Assembly: GCF_016917755.1 (NCBI RefSeq)
Contig: NZ_CP070326.1
Span: 1,178,001 to 1,242,000, forward strand
Source: Streptomyces noursei
GTDB taxonomy: Bacteria > Actinomycetota > Actinomycetes > Streptomycetales > Streptomycetaceae
DNA: 64,000 nt
Direction: 5' to 3'
How positions within the stretch are numbered: position 1 is the stretch's first letter; each line of letters opens with the position of its first letter. The notes beneath the pieces were generated by a model that searched no databases, was not told the origin of the DNA, and worked only from the letters and a program-made list of their open reading frames with translations. The position numbers and the translations under genes were made by a program. Below, piece after piece: positions 54,201-64,000 of this stretch.

Positions 54201-57200
54201 ACGTCGACCGGCGGCAGTTGCTCCCGCACCACACTGTCCGTGATCAGCAGCTTGGGACGGGCATCCTCCAGCAGATACCTGATACGAGCAGCCGGATACG
54301 CCGGGTCCACAGGCAGATAGGCGGCCCCCACCTTCAACACCGCCAGCATCGCCACAACCATCCCCGCAGCACCCGGCAGCGCCAACGCCACCAGATCCTC
54401 CGGACCAACCCCACACCCCGACAAGTGATACGCCAGGTCGTTCGACTCCAACTCCAACTGGGCGTACGTCACGGTGCGCCGACCATCGCGAACGGCCACG
54501 GCGTCCGGGGTGCGTGCTGCCTGCGCGCTGAAGAGCTCCGGCACGGTCAGCCGCGGCACCGGCCGAGACTGACCGTGGCCTGCGGCGATCACACGCGCCC
54601 GCTCCTCGTCGGTGAACAGTTCGACATCGTGCACGCGCAGGTCAGGGTCGGCGACCACGGCTGCCAGCAGCCAGGACAGGCGTTCGGCCAGCGCCCGGAC
54701 GGTGCCGGGCTCGAACAGCTCGGTGGAGTACTCCAGATGGCCGTCGATGCCCGCGGCACCACCCGCTTCGTCCCGCTTTTCGGTCAGCGAGAAGGTCAGG
54801 TCGAACTTGCTGATACCCGTGTGCACCGGCTGACCGGCCACCGTGATCCCAGGCAGTTCGACGTCCGCCGCTGCCTGGTTCTGCAGCACCAGCATCACCT
54901 GGAACAACGGATGGCGATCCTGCGACCGCACCGGGTTCAGTGCCTCCACCAACCGCTCGAACGGCACGTCCTGGTGCGCGAACGCCGCCAGGTCGAACTC
55001 CCTTACCCGGTCGAGCAGTTCACGGAAGCCGGGATCGCCGGACAGGTCCGTGCGCAGTACGAGCGTGTTGACGAAGAACCCGACCAGGTCGTCCAGGGCC
55101 TCATCGGTCCGGCCGGCCACCGCCGTACCGAGCGGGACGTCGTCTCCGGCACCATGCCGGGACAACAGCATCGACACCGCCGCCTGCAACACCATGAACA
55201 GGGTGCATCCCGATGACCGCGCCAACTCGACGAGCCCGCGGTGCGTGTCCTGGTCGATCACGAAGGTGAGGGCTTCGCCCTCGTGCTTCAGCACCGCGGG
55301 CCTCGGCCGGTCCCAGGGGAGCTCGACCAACTCAGGTATACCCGCCAGCTGTTGCCGCCAGAAGTCCAGTTGGCGTGCCGTCAGGCTCTCGGCGTCGGAC
55401 TCCTCACCCAGCATGCGCCGCTGCCACAGGGTGTAGTCGGCGTACTGCACCGGCAACGGCGACCAGTCAGGAGCGCTGCCGGCGATACGCGCCCGATAGG
55501 CGGCGCCCAGGTCCCGGGCCAGCGGCGCCACCGACCAACCGTCCGCGGCGATGTGATGGACCACCAGAACCAGTACATGTGCCTCGGCGCCCAACCGCAG
55601 CAACCGCACCTGCACCGGAACGTCCGCTGCCAGGTCGAATGCGCAGCTGACGGTGTCGGTGAGCACCCGGTCGAGGTCGGCGGGCGACACGTCCCGGGGT
55701 CGCGGTGCGAGGTCGACGGCGGACGCGTCCAGCACCAGCTGACGGGCGACGCCGTCGGTCACCGGATAGACGGTGCGCAGGGTCTCGTGGCGTTCGACGA
55801 GGTCGCCCAGTGCGGCACCCAGCGCCTCGACGTCCAGTGGGCCGTCGAGCCGCAGCACCAGCGGGATGTTGTAGGTGGCGCCGGGCCCTTCCAGCCTGCT
55901 CAGGAACCACAGGCGCTGCTGCGCGAAGGAGAGCGGCATGCCTTCGGGCCGCTGTTCGGGCAGTACCGACGGCCGTGCCGCGTCGGCGGCGTCGAGGACC
56001 GCGGCGAGTCCGGCGACCGTCGGGTGCTCGAAGAGCGCACGGACTTCGATCTCGACGCCCAGGACCGAGCGCACCCGGCTCACCAGTCGCGTCGCCAGCA
56101 GCGAATGCCCACCGGCCTCGAAGAAGTTGTCCGCCACACCGACCCGGTCAAGGCCCAGCACCGCGGCGAACAGGCCGCACAGGATCTCCTCGCGGGCCGT
56201 CCGCGGACCGCGGCCTTCGCCGCCGCCGGTCGCCTCGGGCGCCGGAAGCGCACGGTGGTCGACCTTCCCGTTCGGTGTCAGCGGCAGTGCGTCCAGCACG
56301 ACGAACGCGGAGGGAACCATGTACGCCGGGAGTGCCTGTCCCACACCTGTCGCCAGCTCCGCGGGGTCCAGCACCGCACCGGCGGAGGGCACCGCATACC
56401 CGACCAGTCGCCGGTCGCCCGGCAGGTCCTCCCGGACCCGCACGTACGCGGTGGCGACGCCCGGCAGAACGGCGAGAACACCCTCAACTTCGCCGGGTTC
56501 GATGCGGTAGCCGCGGAGTTTGACCTGGTCGTCGGCGCGGGAGAGGTAGACCAGCCGGCCGTCCGCGTCCCACCGGACGAGGTCGCCGGTACGGTACATC
56601 CGACCGCCCGACGGATCGAACGGATCGGCCACGAAACGCGTGGCCGTCAGGGCCGGGCGGCCCAGATAGCCGCGGGCCACCCCCGGTCCGGCGAGGTACA
56701 GCTCGCCGGTCACGCCTGGCGCCACCCTTGCCAGGCCCGCGTCCAGGACGTAGGCGCGCATGCCGTCGAGGGCCCGTCCGATGGGAGGGGGACCCAGCGG
56801 CGTTTCGGGGGTGACGTGGTGGCGGGTGGCGAAGGTGGTGGTCTCCGTCGGCCCGTAGACGTGGTGGACCCGCGTGCCGGGCAGTTGCCCGGCGACCTGC
56901 TGCATCGCTGCGGGCGAGGCCGCCTCACCGCCCGCGCAGACCATCCGGACACCGGCCAGGGCCTGCGGGTCCACCTCCGCCACGACATTGAACAGGGCGG
57001 TGGTCAGGAACAGGGCGGTGACCTGTTCCGTGGTGACGATGTCGCGCAGGACGTGCGGTTCGAGAGCGCCCTCCGGGGCGACGACCACCCGTCCGCCGTT
57101 GAGCAGAGGCACCCAGATCTCGAAGGTCGAGGCGTCGAAGACATACGCGGAGTGCAGGAGCACCGCGTCCGCGACACCGCCGGCCCAGGCACTGTCGGCG

Positions 57201-60200
57201 GCCAACGCCGCCACATCCGCATGCGAGACCCCAACACCCTTGGGCACACCGGTGGAACCGGACGTGAACATCACATACGCCAGCTGGCCACCGACCCGCA
57301 CAGCAGGCAGCGCGGCGGCGGACACAGGCGCACCATCGACCACCCGACCCACGGCATCGACCACCACCACCGGCACGCGCCGCCGCATCTCGTCGACCCA
57401 TCCGTGACCGGCGAGCTCCTCACCGACCACCAGCACCCGGATGCCACTGACGCCCGCGACCTGACGCAGCCGCTCCACCGGCCAACGGATGTCCAGCGGT
57501 ACATACGCGCCACCCGCCCGCACCGCGGCCAACGACGCCGTCACCACAGCGGCAGAACGCCCCAGCAGCACCCCCACCCCGTCCTCGACCGCTACACCAC
57601 ACTCCACCAAACGCGACGCCAGGACACCCGAAAGCTCCGCCAACTCCCCGTAGGAAAGCATCACTTCGCCACCCGTCACCGCCACCGCGCACGGGTCCGC
57701 AGCCACCCGCGCCGCGAACAGCTCGGGCAGGCTCGCCGTAGTTGTACCGGCCGGAAGGCGCACACCCTCGCCCCAGTCGGCGACCTCGGCGCGTTCGCTC
57801 TCGGACAACAGGTCGTAGCTGTGCAGGGGCCGATCCGGGTCGGCGACGACAGCCTCCAGCAACCGGACCAGGCGACCGGTCAGGGCCTCGATGGTGGCGG
57901 CGTCGAAGAGCGCGGTCGCGTACTCGACGCCGGCCGTCAGCCCGCCCTGCGCGCGATCCTCACCGAAGGCGAAGGTCAGGTCGAACTTGCTCACCCCGTT
58001 GTGCACCAGTCGGCTGCCGACCGTCAGTCCCGGCAACTCGGTGTCCGCGGTGTCCTGGTTCTGCAGCACCAGCATCGTCTGGAACAGCGGGTGGTGGTTG
58101 CGCGCCCGGGCCGGGTTGAGGCTCTCCACCAGCCACTCGAAGGGCACCTCCTGATGAGCGTAGGCCGAAAGGTCGAACTCCCGCACCCTGTGGAGGAGTT
58201 CACGGAACGTCGGGTCACCCGACACGTCCGTGCGCAGAACGAGGGTGTTGACGAAGAAGCCGATCAGGTCGTCCAGTGCCTCGTCGGTGCGGCCTGCGAC
58301 AGGGGTGCCGAGGGGAATGTCGTCGCCGGCGCCGTGCCGGGAGAGCACCGTGGCCACGGCGGCCTGCAGCACCATGAACAGTGTGCTGCCGGAGGACCTG
58401 GCCAGGTCGAGCAACCGGCCGTGCAGGACGGCGTCCAACGTGCGGACGCACACTCCGCCGGCAGGGTCCGTGACGGCCGGGCGGGGCCGGTCGAGGGGAA
58501 GTTCCAAAAGCTCCGGGAGATCGCTCAACGTGTCGCGCCAGAAGGCGAGTTGCTTCGACGCCACGCTGTCGGGATCGCCCTCCGTGCCGAGGATCTCCCG
58601 CTGCCAGAGAGCGTAATCGGCATACTGCACCGCCGGCGCCGGCCAGTCGGGTGCCCTGCCGGCGATCCGCGCCCGATAGGCGCCGCCCAGGTCGCGGGCC
58701 AGCGGAGCCAAGGACCAGCCGTCACCGGCTATGTGATGCAGCACCAGCACCAGCACATGGCGTTCGGCACCGGTCCTGAACAGCCAGCAACGCAGCGGCA
58801 GATCGGTCACCACGTCGAACGGACTCGTCACCGCGGCGCTCACGGCCGCGTCGAGCGCGTCGGGGTCGATCTCGCGCACCGACAGGTCCAGGTCCACGGC
58901 CGAGGGATCCAGTACGCATTGCCGCGGTACGCCAGCCTGCTCGGGGAAGACCGTGCGCAGCACCTCATGCCGCTCGACCACGTCACCGAGCGCGCAGCTC
59001 AGGGCACGGGCATCGAGCGTCCCGGCGAGTTCCAGCACGAGCGGGATGTTGTAGGTGGCACCGGGCCCGTCGAGCCGGTTGAGGAACCACAGCCGTTGCT
59101 GGGCGAAGGACAGCGGCACGGCCGTGGGCCGCTCGGCCCGCACCACCGGAGTCCTGGCCCGCCCCACTCCGTCCAGCGCGGCAGCGAGACCGGCGGGCGT
59201 GGGGTGCTGGAAGAGCGTGCGGACGGCGAGCTCGACTCCGAGGACGGAGCGCACCCGGCTGACGAGCCGGGTGGCGAGCAGCGAATGCCCGCCCAGTTCG
59301 AAGAAGCCGTCATGGACGCCGACCTGCGTCCGGCCCAGCACGTCGGCGAAGAGACCGCACAGGATCTCTTCCTGGACCGTGTGCGGTGCGCGCCCCTCGC
59401 TGTCGCCCGCCGACGCCTCGGGCGCGGGCAGAGCACGGCGGTCGACCTTGCCGTTGGGCAGCAGCGGCAACGCGTCGAGGACGACGAACGCGGCCGGAAC
59501 CATGTAGTCGGGCAGTGTGCCGGCCAGTTCGGCCCGCAGTGCTGCCTGGTGCACGGCGCCGCCGGCCGCGGGAACGACATAGGCCACCAGGCGCCTGTCG
59601 CCCGGTCGGTCCTCGCGGATCAGCACACGGGCCGCAGTCACAGCCGGGAGCGCCGTCAGCGCACTCTCCACCTCGCCCAACTCAATGCGATAGCCCCGCA
59701 ACTTGACCTGGTCATCGCTCCGCCCCAGATACTCGATCCGCCCCAGCGCATCCCACCGCACCACATCACCCGTGCGATACATCCGCCCACCCGACGAATC
59801 AAACGGATCAGCCACAAAACGCGACGCCGTCAAACCCGGACGACCCACATACCCACGCGCCAACAACCCACCCGCCAGATACAACTCCCCCGGCACACCA
59901 GGCGGCACCACACGCAACGACCCATCCAACACATACGCCCGCGCATTCCAGACCGGCCGCCCAATAGGCACCGGACCCGAACCACCCGAAACCACCGCAT
60001 GCACCGTCGCATCGATCGTCGCCTCCGTCGGCCCATAGAGATTGTGAACCTCCACCGACCACGCATCAGCAACCCGAACCGCCAACTCCCCCACCAACGG
60101 CTCACCACCACACAACACAGCCCGCAAACACCCCGGAACCGACCCCCCACTCCCCAACACCAACGACAAATGCGACGGCACGAACTGCGCCACCGTCACA

Positions 60201-63200
60201 CCGAACTCGCGTAGCCAACCCACGAGAGCGTCGGGATCCTTGTTGGCGTCGGCCGGCATCAGGCACACCGACGCGCCATGGAGCAATGGCAGCCAGATCT
60301 CCCATACGGAGGCGTCGAAGCTCGGCGACGTCCGCGCCAACACCCGATCCTCGACCGTCAACCCAAGATGGTCGGCCAACCACGCCATATGAGACACCAC
60401 CGAGGCATGAGTGACCACCACCCCCTTCGGACGACCCGTAGAACCCGACGTGTAAATCACATACGCCGGACCGGCAACCGACACCGCACCACCCGGACCG
60501 GACGCATGCCCCACAGACCAGGAAGCAGAATCGTCCATCACAACGAACCGCACGTCGACCGGCGGCAGTTGCTCCCGCACCACACTGTCCGTGATCAGCA
60601 GCTTGGGACGGGCATCCTCCAGCAGATACCTGATACGAGCAGCCGGATACGCCGGGTCCACAGGCAGATAGGCGGCCCCCACCTTCAACACCGCCAGCAT
60701 CGCCACAACCATCCCCGCAGCACCCGGCAGCGCCAACGCCACCAGATCCTCCGGACCAACCCCACACCCCGACAAGTGATACGCCAGGTCGTTCGACTCC
60801 AACTCCAACTGGGCGTACGTCACGGTGCGCCGACCATCGCGGACCGCCACCGCATCCGGGGTACGTGCTGCCTGCGCCTCGAACTGCTGGGACATCGTCG
60901 TTGCCGATACCCGACGGACGTCGCCCTGGCCCTGCGCGAGCACGACGGCGCGTTCGGGCGCGTCCAACAGCTCGATGCCGTGGATCCGTTGATCCGGATC
61001 GGCGATCAGTGCCGCCAGCAGCCGTGACAGTCGGTCGGACAGCGCCCGTGCGGTGTCGGGCTCGAACAGCTCGGTGGAGTACTCCAGGTACCCCTCCACC
61101 CCCGCAGGTCGGCCCCTCTCATCATGGGTCTCGGTGAGCGAGAAGGTCAGGTCGAACTTGCTGATACCGGTGTGCACCGGCTGACCGGTGACCGTGATCC
61201 CGGGCAGGTCCAGGTCGGCCGCGGACTGGTTCTGCAGGACCAGCATGACCTGGAAGAGCGGATGATGGCTCTGCGAGCGTGCCGGATTCAACGCCTCCAC
61301 GACGCGGTCGAACGGCACGTCCCCATGGGCGTAGGCGGCGAGGTCGAACTCCCTGACTCGGCTGAGCAGTTCGCGGAAGGTGGGGTCTCCGGAAAGATCC
61401 GTCCGCAGCACGAGTGTGTTGACGAAGAACCCGACCAGATCGTCCAGGGCCTCGTCGCTCCGGCCGGCCACCGCCGTACCGAGCGGGACGTCGTCACCGG
61501 CACCATGCCGGGACAACAACACCGACACCGCCGCCTGCACCACCATGAACAGCGTGCATCCGCACGACCGCGCCAACTCGACGAGCGCCCGATGCGCGTC
61601 CGCCGCGACGAGCAAGGGAACCGCGTCACCGCGGTGCTGCGACACTGCAGGCCGGGGCCGGTCCAGTGGCAGTGCCAGCGTTTCGGGCGCACCGGCCAGT
61701 GCCCGGCGCCAGAACTCCAACTGGCCTGCCGTCAGGCTCTCGGCGTCGGACTCCTCGCCCAGCATGCGTCGCTGCCACAGGGTGTAGTCGGCGTACTGCA
61801 CCGGCAACGGCGACCAGTCAGGCGCCCTGCCCTCGGCACGCGCCCGATAGGCGGCGCCCAGATCTCGAACCAGCGGAGCCAACGACCAACCGTCCGCGGC
61901 GATGTGATGGACCACCAGCACGAGTACATGGGCCTGGGAACCCAAGCGCAGCAACCGCACACGTACCGCGGGGTCTCCCGACACGTCGAAGGCTTCGGTC
62001 GCCGCGGACAGGATCGCTCCGTCGGCCCACTGCGCGATCGCGGCCGGATCTCCGCCGTCCGGCGCCTCCTCGAAGCGCAGCGGCACCAGGCCGGCCGCTT
62101 CCGCCGCGTCATACACATGTTGGCGCGGTGTTCCGCCTTCCTCGACGAAGACGGTGCGCAGGGTCTCGTGGCGTTGGACGACATCGGCGAGCCCGGCGCG
62201 CAGCGCATCGAGGTCCAGCGGGCCGTCGAGCCGCAGCACCAGCGGGATGTTGTAGGTGGCGCCGGGCCCCTCAAGCCTGCCCAGGAACCACAGGCGCTGT
62301 TGCGCGAAGGACAGCGGGAGGTCTCGCGGACGCTCCTCGCGGACGAGGGCGGCCCGCGCCCGGTCGGCCGTGTCCAGTACGGTGGCGAGTTCGCTGACGG
62401 TCGGGTGCTGGAAGAGCGTGCGCACGTCCAGTTCGGCGTCGAGTGCCGAGCGCGCGCGGCTGACCAGGCGCGTGGCCAGGAGCGAATGCCCCCCGAGCGC
62501 GAAGAAGTCGTCGTGCACACCGATCCCGTCGGTGCCGAGGACGTCCGTGAACAAGGCGAGCAGGAGTTCCTCGCGGACGGAACGCGGTCCGCGCCCGGCA
62601 GTGCGTTCCGGCACCCGGGGCGCGGGCAGAGCGCGGCGGTCCACCTTCCCGTTCGGCGTCAGCGGCAGCGTCGCGAGAGCCACGAAGACCGAGGGGACCA
62701 TGTAGGCAGGAAGGACGCGGGCCACCGCCGCGGACAGTTCGCCCTCGTCCACGGGGGAGCCGTCCGCCGCAACCACATAGCCCACCAGTTGCCGGTCCCC
62801 GGGCAGGTCCTCGCGTACGACGACGCAGGCGGCGACCACCGAGGGCAGTCCGGCGAGGACGCCTTCGATTTCGCCGGGTTCGATGCGGTGGCCGCGGAGT
62901 TTGACCTGGTCGTCGGTCCGGGAGAGGTAGACGAGCCGGCCGTCCGCGTCCCACCGGACGAGGTCGCCGGTGCGGTACATCCGACCGCCCGACGGATCGA
63001 AGGGGTCGGCGACGAAGCGTGCGGCGGTCAGCCCCGGACGACCTGGGTAGCCGCGGGCGACGCCTTGGCCCGCCAGGTACAGCTCACCTGCGACTCCGGG
63101 CGGTACCAGTCCCAGCGCGGAGTCGAGGACGTAGGCCCGCATGCCGTCGAGGGGGCGGCCGATGGGCGGCGGGCCGGTGGGGGTTTCGGCGACGACGTGA

Positions 63201-64000
63201 TGGCGGGTGGCGAAGGTGGTCGTCTCCGTCGGCCCGTAGACGTGGTGTATGCGGGTGCCTGGCAGTTCGCGGGCGAGGTGCTGCATGGCGCGGGGCGCGG
63301 CGCGTTCGCCGCCTGTGCAGACCGCGCGGACCCCGGCGAGGGCCTGCGGGTCGACTTCGGCGATGACGTTGAACAGGGCGGTGGTCAGGAACAGGGCGGT
63401 GACCTGTTCCGTGGTGACGATGTCGCGCAGGACGTGCGGCTCCAGGGCGCCCTCCGGGGCGATGACCACCCGTCCGCCGTTGAGGAGGGGCACCCAGATC
63501 TCGAAGGTCGAGGCGTCGAAGACATACGCGGAGTGCAGGAGCACCGCGTCCGCGACACCGCCCGTCCAGGCACTGTCGGCGGCCAACGCCGCCACATCCG
63601 CATGCGAGACCCCAACACCCTTGGGCACACCGGTGGAACCGGACGTGAACATCACATACGCCAGCTGGCCACCGACCCGCACAGCAGGCAGCGCGGCGGC
63701 GGACACAGGCGCACCATCGACCACCCGACCCACGGCATCGACCACCACCACCGGCAGGGAGGCGCGCGCTTCCGCAACCCAGGCGTGGCCGGCCAGTTCC
63801 TCGCCGACGATCAGCACGCGCAAACCGGCTCCGCGGGCGGTCTGTCGCAACCGCTCGGACGGCCAGCGGATGTCCAGCGGCACATACGCGCCACCCGCCC
63901 GCACCGCGGCCAACGACGCCGTCACCACAGCGGCAGAACGCCCCAGCAGCACCCCCACCCCGTCCTCGACCGCTACACCGCACCCCACCAAACGCGACGC
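51266..64000 (-). CDS. Multimodular NRPS, 5' end outside the window: A-T-C-A-T-C-A-T-C-A-T-E
   Basis: At least 4241 codons; the start lies beyond 64000. Order: A1 (partial) to 62640, T1 about 62490, C2 62310-61000, A2 60880-59430, T2 about 59285, C3 59120-57780, A3 57740-56250, T3 about 56110, C4 55920-54600, A4 54530-53080, T4 about 52930 (LGGDS form, usual before an epimerase), E 52780-51320 ([29 protein letters not shown]). Codes by eye: A1 and A3 D-A-F-F-C-G-V-T-F-K (branched aliphatic, Ile/Val-like); A2 and A4 D-A-W-Q-L-G-L-I-D-K (close to the Gln code D-A-W-Q-F-G-L-I-D-K). All condensation domains keep HHxxxDG. The paired codes show a duplicated dimodule. Module 4 should give D-Gln. Confidence 0.92.
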   Translation of the reverse strand, partial: ASRLVGCGVAVEDGVGVLLGRSAAVVTASLAAVRAGGAYVPLDIRWPSERLRQTARGAGLRVLIVGEELAGHAWVAEARASLPVVVVDAVGRVVDGAPVSAAALPAVRVGGQLAYVMFTSGSTGVPKGVGVSHADVAALAADSAWTGGVADAVLLHSAYVFDASTFEIWVPLLNGGRVVIAPEGALEPHVLRDIVTTEQVTALFLTTALFNVIAEVDPQALAGVRAVCTGGERAAPRAMQHLARELPGTRIHHVYGPTETTTFATRHHVVAETPTGPPPIGRPLDGMRAYVLDSALGLVPPGVAGELYLAGQGVARGYPGRPGLTAARFVADPFDPSGGRMYRTGDLVRWDADGRLVYLSRTDDQVKLRGHRIEPGEIEGVLAGLPSVVAACVVVREDLPGDRQLVGYVVAADGSPVDEGELSAAVARVLPAYMVPSVFVALATLPLTPNGKVDRRALPAPRVPERTAGRGPRSVREELLLALFTDVLGTDGIGVHDDFFALGGHSLLATRLVSRARSALDAELDVRTLFQHPTVSELATVLDTADRARAALVREERPRDLPLSFAQQRLWFLGRLEGPGATYNIPLVLRLDGPLDLDALRAGLADVVQRHETLRTVFVEEGGTPRQHVYDAAEAAGLVPLRFEEAPDGGDPAAIAQWADGAILSAATEAFDVSGDPAVRVRLLRLGSQAHVLVLVVHHIAADGWSLAPLVRDLGAAYRARAEGRAPDWSPLPVQYADYTLWQRRMLGEESDAESLTAGQLEFWRRALAGAPETLALPLDRPRPAVSQHRGDAVPLLVAADAHRALVELARSCGCTLFMVVQAAVSVLLSRHGAGDDVPLGTAVAGRSDEALDDLVGFFVNTLVLRTDLSGDPTFRELLSRVREFDLAAYAHGDVPFDRVVEALNPARSQSHHPLFQVMLVLQNQSAADLDLPGITVTGQPVHTGISKFDLTFSLTETHDERGRPAGVEGYLEYSTELFEPDTARALSDRLSRLLAALIADPDQRIHGIELLDAPERAVVLAQGQGDVRRVSATTMSQQFEAQAARTPDAVAVRDGRRTVTYAQLELESNDLAYHLSGCGVGPEDLVALALPGAAGMVVAMLAVLKVGAAYLPVDPAYPAARIRYLLEDARPKLLITDSVVREQLPPVDVRFVVMDDSASWSVGHASGPGGAVSVAGPAYVIYTSGSTGRPKGVVVTHASVVSHMAWLADHLGLTVEDRVLARTSPSFDASVWEIWLPLLHGASVCLMPADANKDPDALVGWLREFGVTVAQFVPSHLSLVLGSGGSVPGCLRAVLCGGEPLVGELAVRVADAWSVEVHNLYGPTEATIDATVHAVVSGGSGPVPIGRPVWNARAYVLDGSLRVVPPGVPGELYLAGGLLARGYVGRPGLTASRFVADPFDSSGGRMYRTGDVVRWDALGRIEYLGRSDDQVKLRGYRIELGEVESALTALPAVTAARVLIREDRPGDRRLVAYVVPAAGGAVHQAALRAELAGTLPDYMVPAAFVVLDALPLLPNGKVDRRALPAPEASAGDSEGRAPHTVQEEILCGLFADVLGRTQVGVHDGFFELGGHSLLATRLVSRVRSVLGVELAVRTLFQHPTPAGLAAALDGVGRARTPVVRAERPTAVPLSFAQQRLWFLNRLDGPGATYNIPLVLELAGTLDARALSCALGDVVERHEVLRTVFPEQAGVPRQCVLDPSAVDLDLSVREIDPDALDAAVSAAVTSPFDVVTDLPLRCWLFRTGAERHVLVLVLHHIAGDGWSLAPLARDLGGAYRARIAGRAPDWPAPAVQYADYALWQREILGTEGDPDSVASKQLAFWRDTLSDLPELLELPLDRPRPAVTDPAGGVCVRTLDAVLHGRLLDLARSSGSTLFMVLQAAVATVLSRHGAGDDIPLGTPVAGRTDEALDDLIGFFVNTLVLRTDVSGDPTFRELLHRVREFDLSAYAHQEVPFEWLVESLNPARARNHHPLFQTMLVLQNQDTADTELPGLTVGSRLVHNGVSKFDLTFAFGEDRAQGGLTAGVEYATALFDAATIEALTGRLVRLLEAVVADPDRPLHSYDLLSESERAEVADWGEGVRLPAGTTTASLPELFAARVAADPCAVAVTGGEVMLSYGELAELSGVLASRLVECGVAVEDGVGVLLGRSAAVVTASLAAVRAGGAYVPLDIRWPVERLRQVAGVSGIRVLVVGEELAGHGWVDEMRRRVPVVVVDAVGRVVDGAPVSAAALPAVRVGGQLAYVMFTSGSTGVPKGVGVSHADVAALAADSAWAGGVADAVLLHSAYVFDASTFEIWVPLLNGGRVVVAPEGALEPHVLRDIVTTEQVTALFLTTALFNVVAEVDPQALAGVRMVCAGGEAASPAAMQQVAGQLPGTRVHHVYGPTETTTFATRHHVTPETPLGPPPIGRALDGMRAYVLDAGLARVAPGVTGELYLAGPGVARGYLGRPALTATRFVADPFDPSGGRMYRTGDLVRWDADGRLVYLSRADDQVKLRGYRIEPGEVEGVLAVLPGVATAYVRVREDLPGDRRLVGYAVPSAGAVLDPAELATGVGQALPAYMVPSAFVVLDALPLTPNGKVDHRALPAPEATGGGEGRGPRTAREEILCGLFAAVLGLDRVGVADNFFEAGGHSLLATRLVSRVRSVLGVEIEVRALFEHPTVAGLAAVLDAADAARPSVLPEQRPEGMPLSFAQQRLWFLSRLEGPGATYNIPLVLRLDGPLDVEALGAALGDLVERHETLRTVYPVTDGVARQLVLDASAVDLAPRPRDVSPADLDRVLTDTVSCAFDLAADVPVQVRLLRLGAEAHVLVLVVHHIAADGWSVAPLARDLGAAYRARIAGSAPDWSPLPVQYADYTLWQRRMLGEESDAESLTARQLDFWRQQLAGIPELVELPWDRPRPAVLKHEGEALTFVIDQDTHRGLVELARSSGCTLFMVLQAAVSMLLSRHGAGDDVPLGTAVAGRTDEALDDLVGFFVNTLVLRTDLSGDPGFRELLDRVREFDLAAFAHQDVPFERLVEALNPVRSQDRHPLFQVMLVLQNQAAADVELPGITVAGQPVHTGISKFDLTFSLTEKRDEAGGAAGIDGHLEYSTELFEPGTVRALAERLSWLLAAVVADPDLRVHDVELFTDEERARVIAAGHGQSRPVPRLTVPELFSAQAARTPDAVAVRDGRRTVTYAQLELESNDLAYHLSGCGVGPEDLVALALPGAAGMVVAMLAVLKVGAAYLPVDPAYPAARIRYLLEDARPKLLITDSVVREQLPPVDVRFVVMDDSASWSVGHASGPGGAVSVAGPAYVIYTSGSTGRPKGVVVTHASVVSHMAWLADHLGLTVGDRVLARTSPSFDASVWEIWLPLLHGASTCLVSPEINRDPDQLLYRMRDFGVTVAQFVPSHLSLVLGSGGSVPGCLRAVLCGGEPLVGELAVRVADAWSVEVHNLYGPTEATIDATVHAVVSGGSGPVPIGRPVWNARAYVLDGSLRVVPPGVPGELYLAGGLLARGYVGRPGLTASRFVADPFDSSGGRMYRTGDVVRWDALGRIEYLGRSDDQVKLRGYRIELGEVESALTALPAVTAARVLIREDRPGDKRLVAYVVVEAGQRVDAAELRRSLAAALPEYMVPAAFVVLDALPLLPNGKVDRRALPAPEPDTHRGGGVAPRTDEERLLCGVVAETLGLPEVGVDDDFFALGGDSILSIQVVSRARNAGLVITPRDVFVHRTVEAIASVAVPLGAEAETAATPGIGEVPLTPIAAWFLDRPGTLDGYNQSSVLRSPAGATEKDIAAALQLLLDHHDMLRLRVSATPGGRPGLEVLPQGAVSARARLTRVDIAGLDGARTDAVVAEAAEAARVRLRPGKGNVLEAVWYDAGPDRPGRLLLVVHHLAVDAVSWRTLTADLAAAWQAVVAGAAGDTSPLPPVRTSYRRWAELLVTEARSAERAAELPLWQEILRTEDPQWGYRPLDPDRDTADGVRTLTVTLPAQWTQPLLTTVPTAFHAGVNDVLLTGLALAVAGWRAERGGAGGSAVLLDLEGHGREQIAENIDLSRTVGWFTSMYPVRLDPGPVSRYEARAFDAPLVDRALKRIKEQLRAVPDHGIGYGLLRHLNPRTRDALGDAVTPQIGFNYLGRYAGSSATGDAGDWQLLFDGGGPRSQDPDMPVHHVLDINAYTKDLPEGPQLVAGWTWPTDLLKEEDVEELAEGWLRALRAVAEHAQAPGAGGYTPSDLPLVSLNQAQIDRLQNKLQNKWGGRK
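53237..54491 (-). repeat. Near-identical block inside A4 (copy in A2)
   Basis: Matches 59588-60842 at a constant offset of 6351 bp. I saw about five mismatches in the first 600 bp and one in the last 560 bp, with a sharply different 80-bp island at 53851-53930. The block has an unusual T-rich third-codon style on the coding strand. Confidence 0.85.
56992..57375 (-). repeat. Near-identical block inside A3 (copy in A1)
   Basis: Matches 63373-63756 at a constant offset of 6381 bp; 57185-57375 appears identical. Further similarity resumes at about 57483-57610 against 63864-63991. Confidence 0.8.
59588..60842 (-). repeat. Near-identical block inside A2 (copy in A4)
   Basis: Partner of 53237-54491. 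The divergent island lies at 60202-60281 here. Confidence 0.85.
63373..63756 (-). repeat. Near-identical block inside A1 (copy in A3)
   Basis: Partner of 56992-57375. Confidence 0.8.

Noticed and set aside
47379..60214. Very long plus-strand open frames across the NRPS genes
   Set aside because: They are antisense shadows of high-GC coding DNA, Arg/Gly/His-rich with no domain similarity.

Overview
The window is high-GC actinomycete DNA, almost certainly from a Streptomyces chromosome. Strong third-position G/C, the GGAGG-type ribosome binding sites, the ECF sigma factor, F420-dependent oxidoreductase, GPP34 protein and large NRPS genes all fit. No tRNA, rRNA or CRISPR array is visible. Gene remnants are common, which suggests an accessory or chromosome-arm location.

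Layout. (1) 1-7.2 kb: an IS5-type transposase scar; an IS630-family element with intact ends but a frameshifted transposase; a SAM methyltransferase; a small membrane protein behind a 22-bp palindrome; a repeat protein without an evident start; a lytic transglycosylase; a cold-shock-like protein; a membrane protein; and a broken inositol monophosphatase gene. (2) 7.2-20.4 kb: a four-gene operon (1558, 781, 1293 and 449 aa) in which every junction is an ATGA stop/start overlap. The proteins are a DUF6603-like protein ending in a beta-propeller-like region, two large proteins I cannot assign, and a fibre-like protein with four 23-residue repeats. A divergent Cys-rich protein lies upstream. This is the best candidate here for an undescribed multi-protein system. 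(3) 20.4-29.7 kb: an alginate lyase scar, a membrane protein, an SDR, a GT39-type glycosyltransferase, an ECF sigma factor with a His/Met-rich membrane protein, a graveyard of MFS, ABC and FAD-reductase fragments, a small secreted protein, and an alpha/beta hydrolase with Asn where the nucleophilic Ser is expected. (4) 30-43.5 kb: a GPP34 protein, a second IS5 scar, a divergent DUF1772/TetR pair with two matching 15-bp operators, an M48 protease with a partner gene, a haloalkane-dehalogenase-like hydrolase, a broken pobA-like gene, an AraC regulator, an F420-type oxidoreductase, a FolC-like ligase and a MobA-like nucleotidyltransferase. (5) 43.7-64 kb: two NRPS genes on the minus strand, the first running off the window end.

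The NRPS reads A-T-C-A-T-C-A-T-C-A-T-E, then C-A-T-C-A-T-TD, with a 4-bp GTGA overlap between the genes. Hand-read A-domain codes give aliphatic - Gln - aliphatic - Gln (epimerised to D) - unassigned - Phe. Release is by a terminal reductase domain, so the expected product is a peptide aldehyde or alcohol ending in a phenylalanine-derived unit. The first four modules look like a duplicated dimodule, with blocks of near-identical DNA about 6.35-6.38 kb apart. No computation was run: domain names and substrate codes come from reading motifs by eye.
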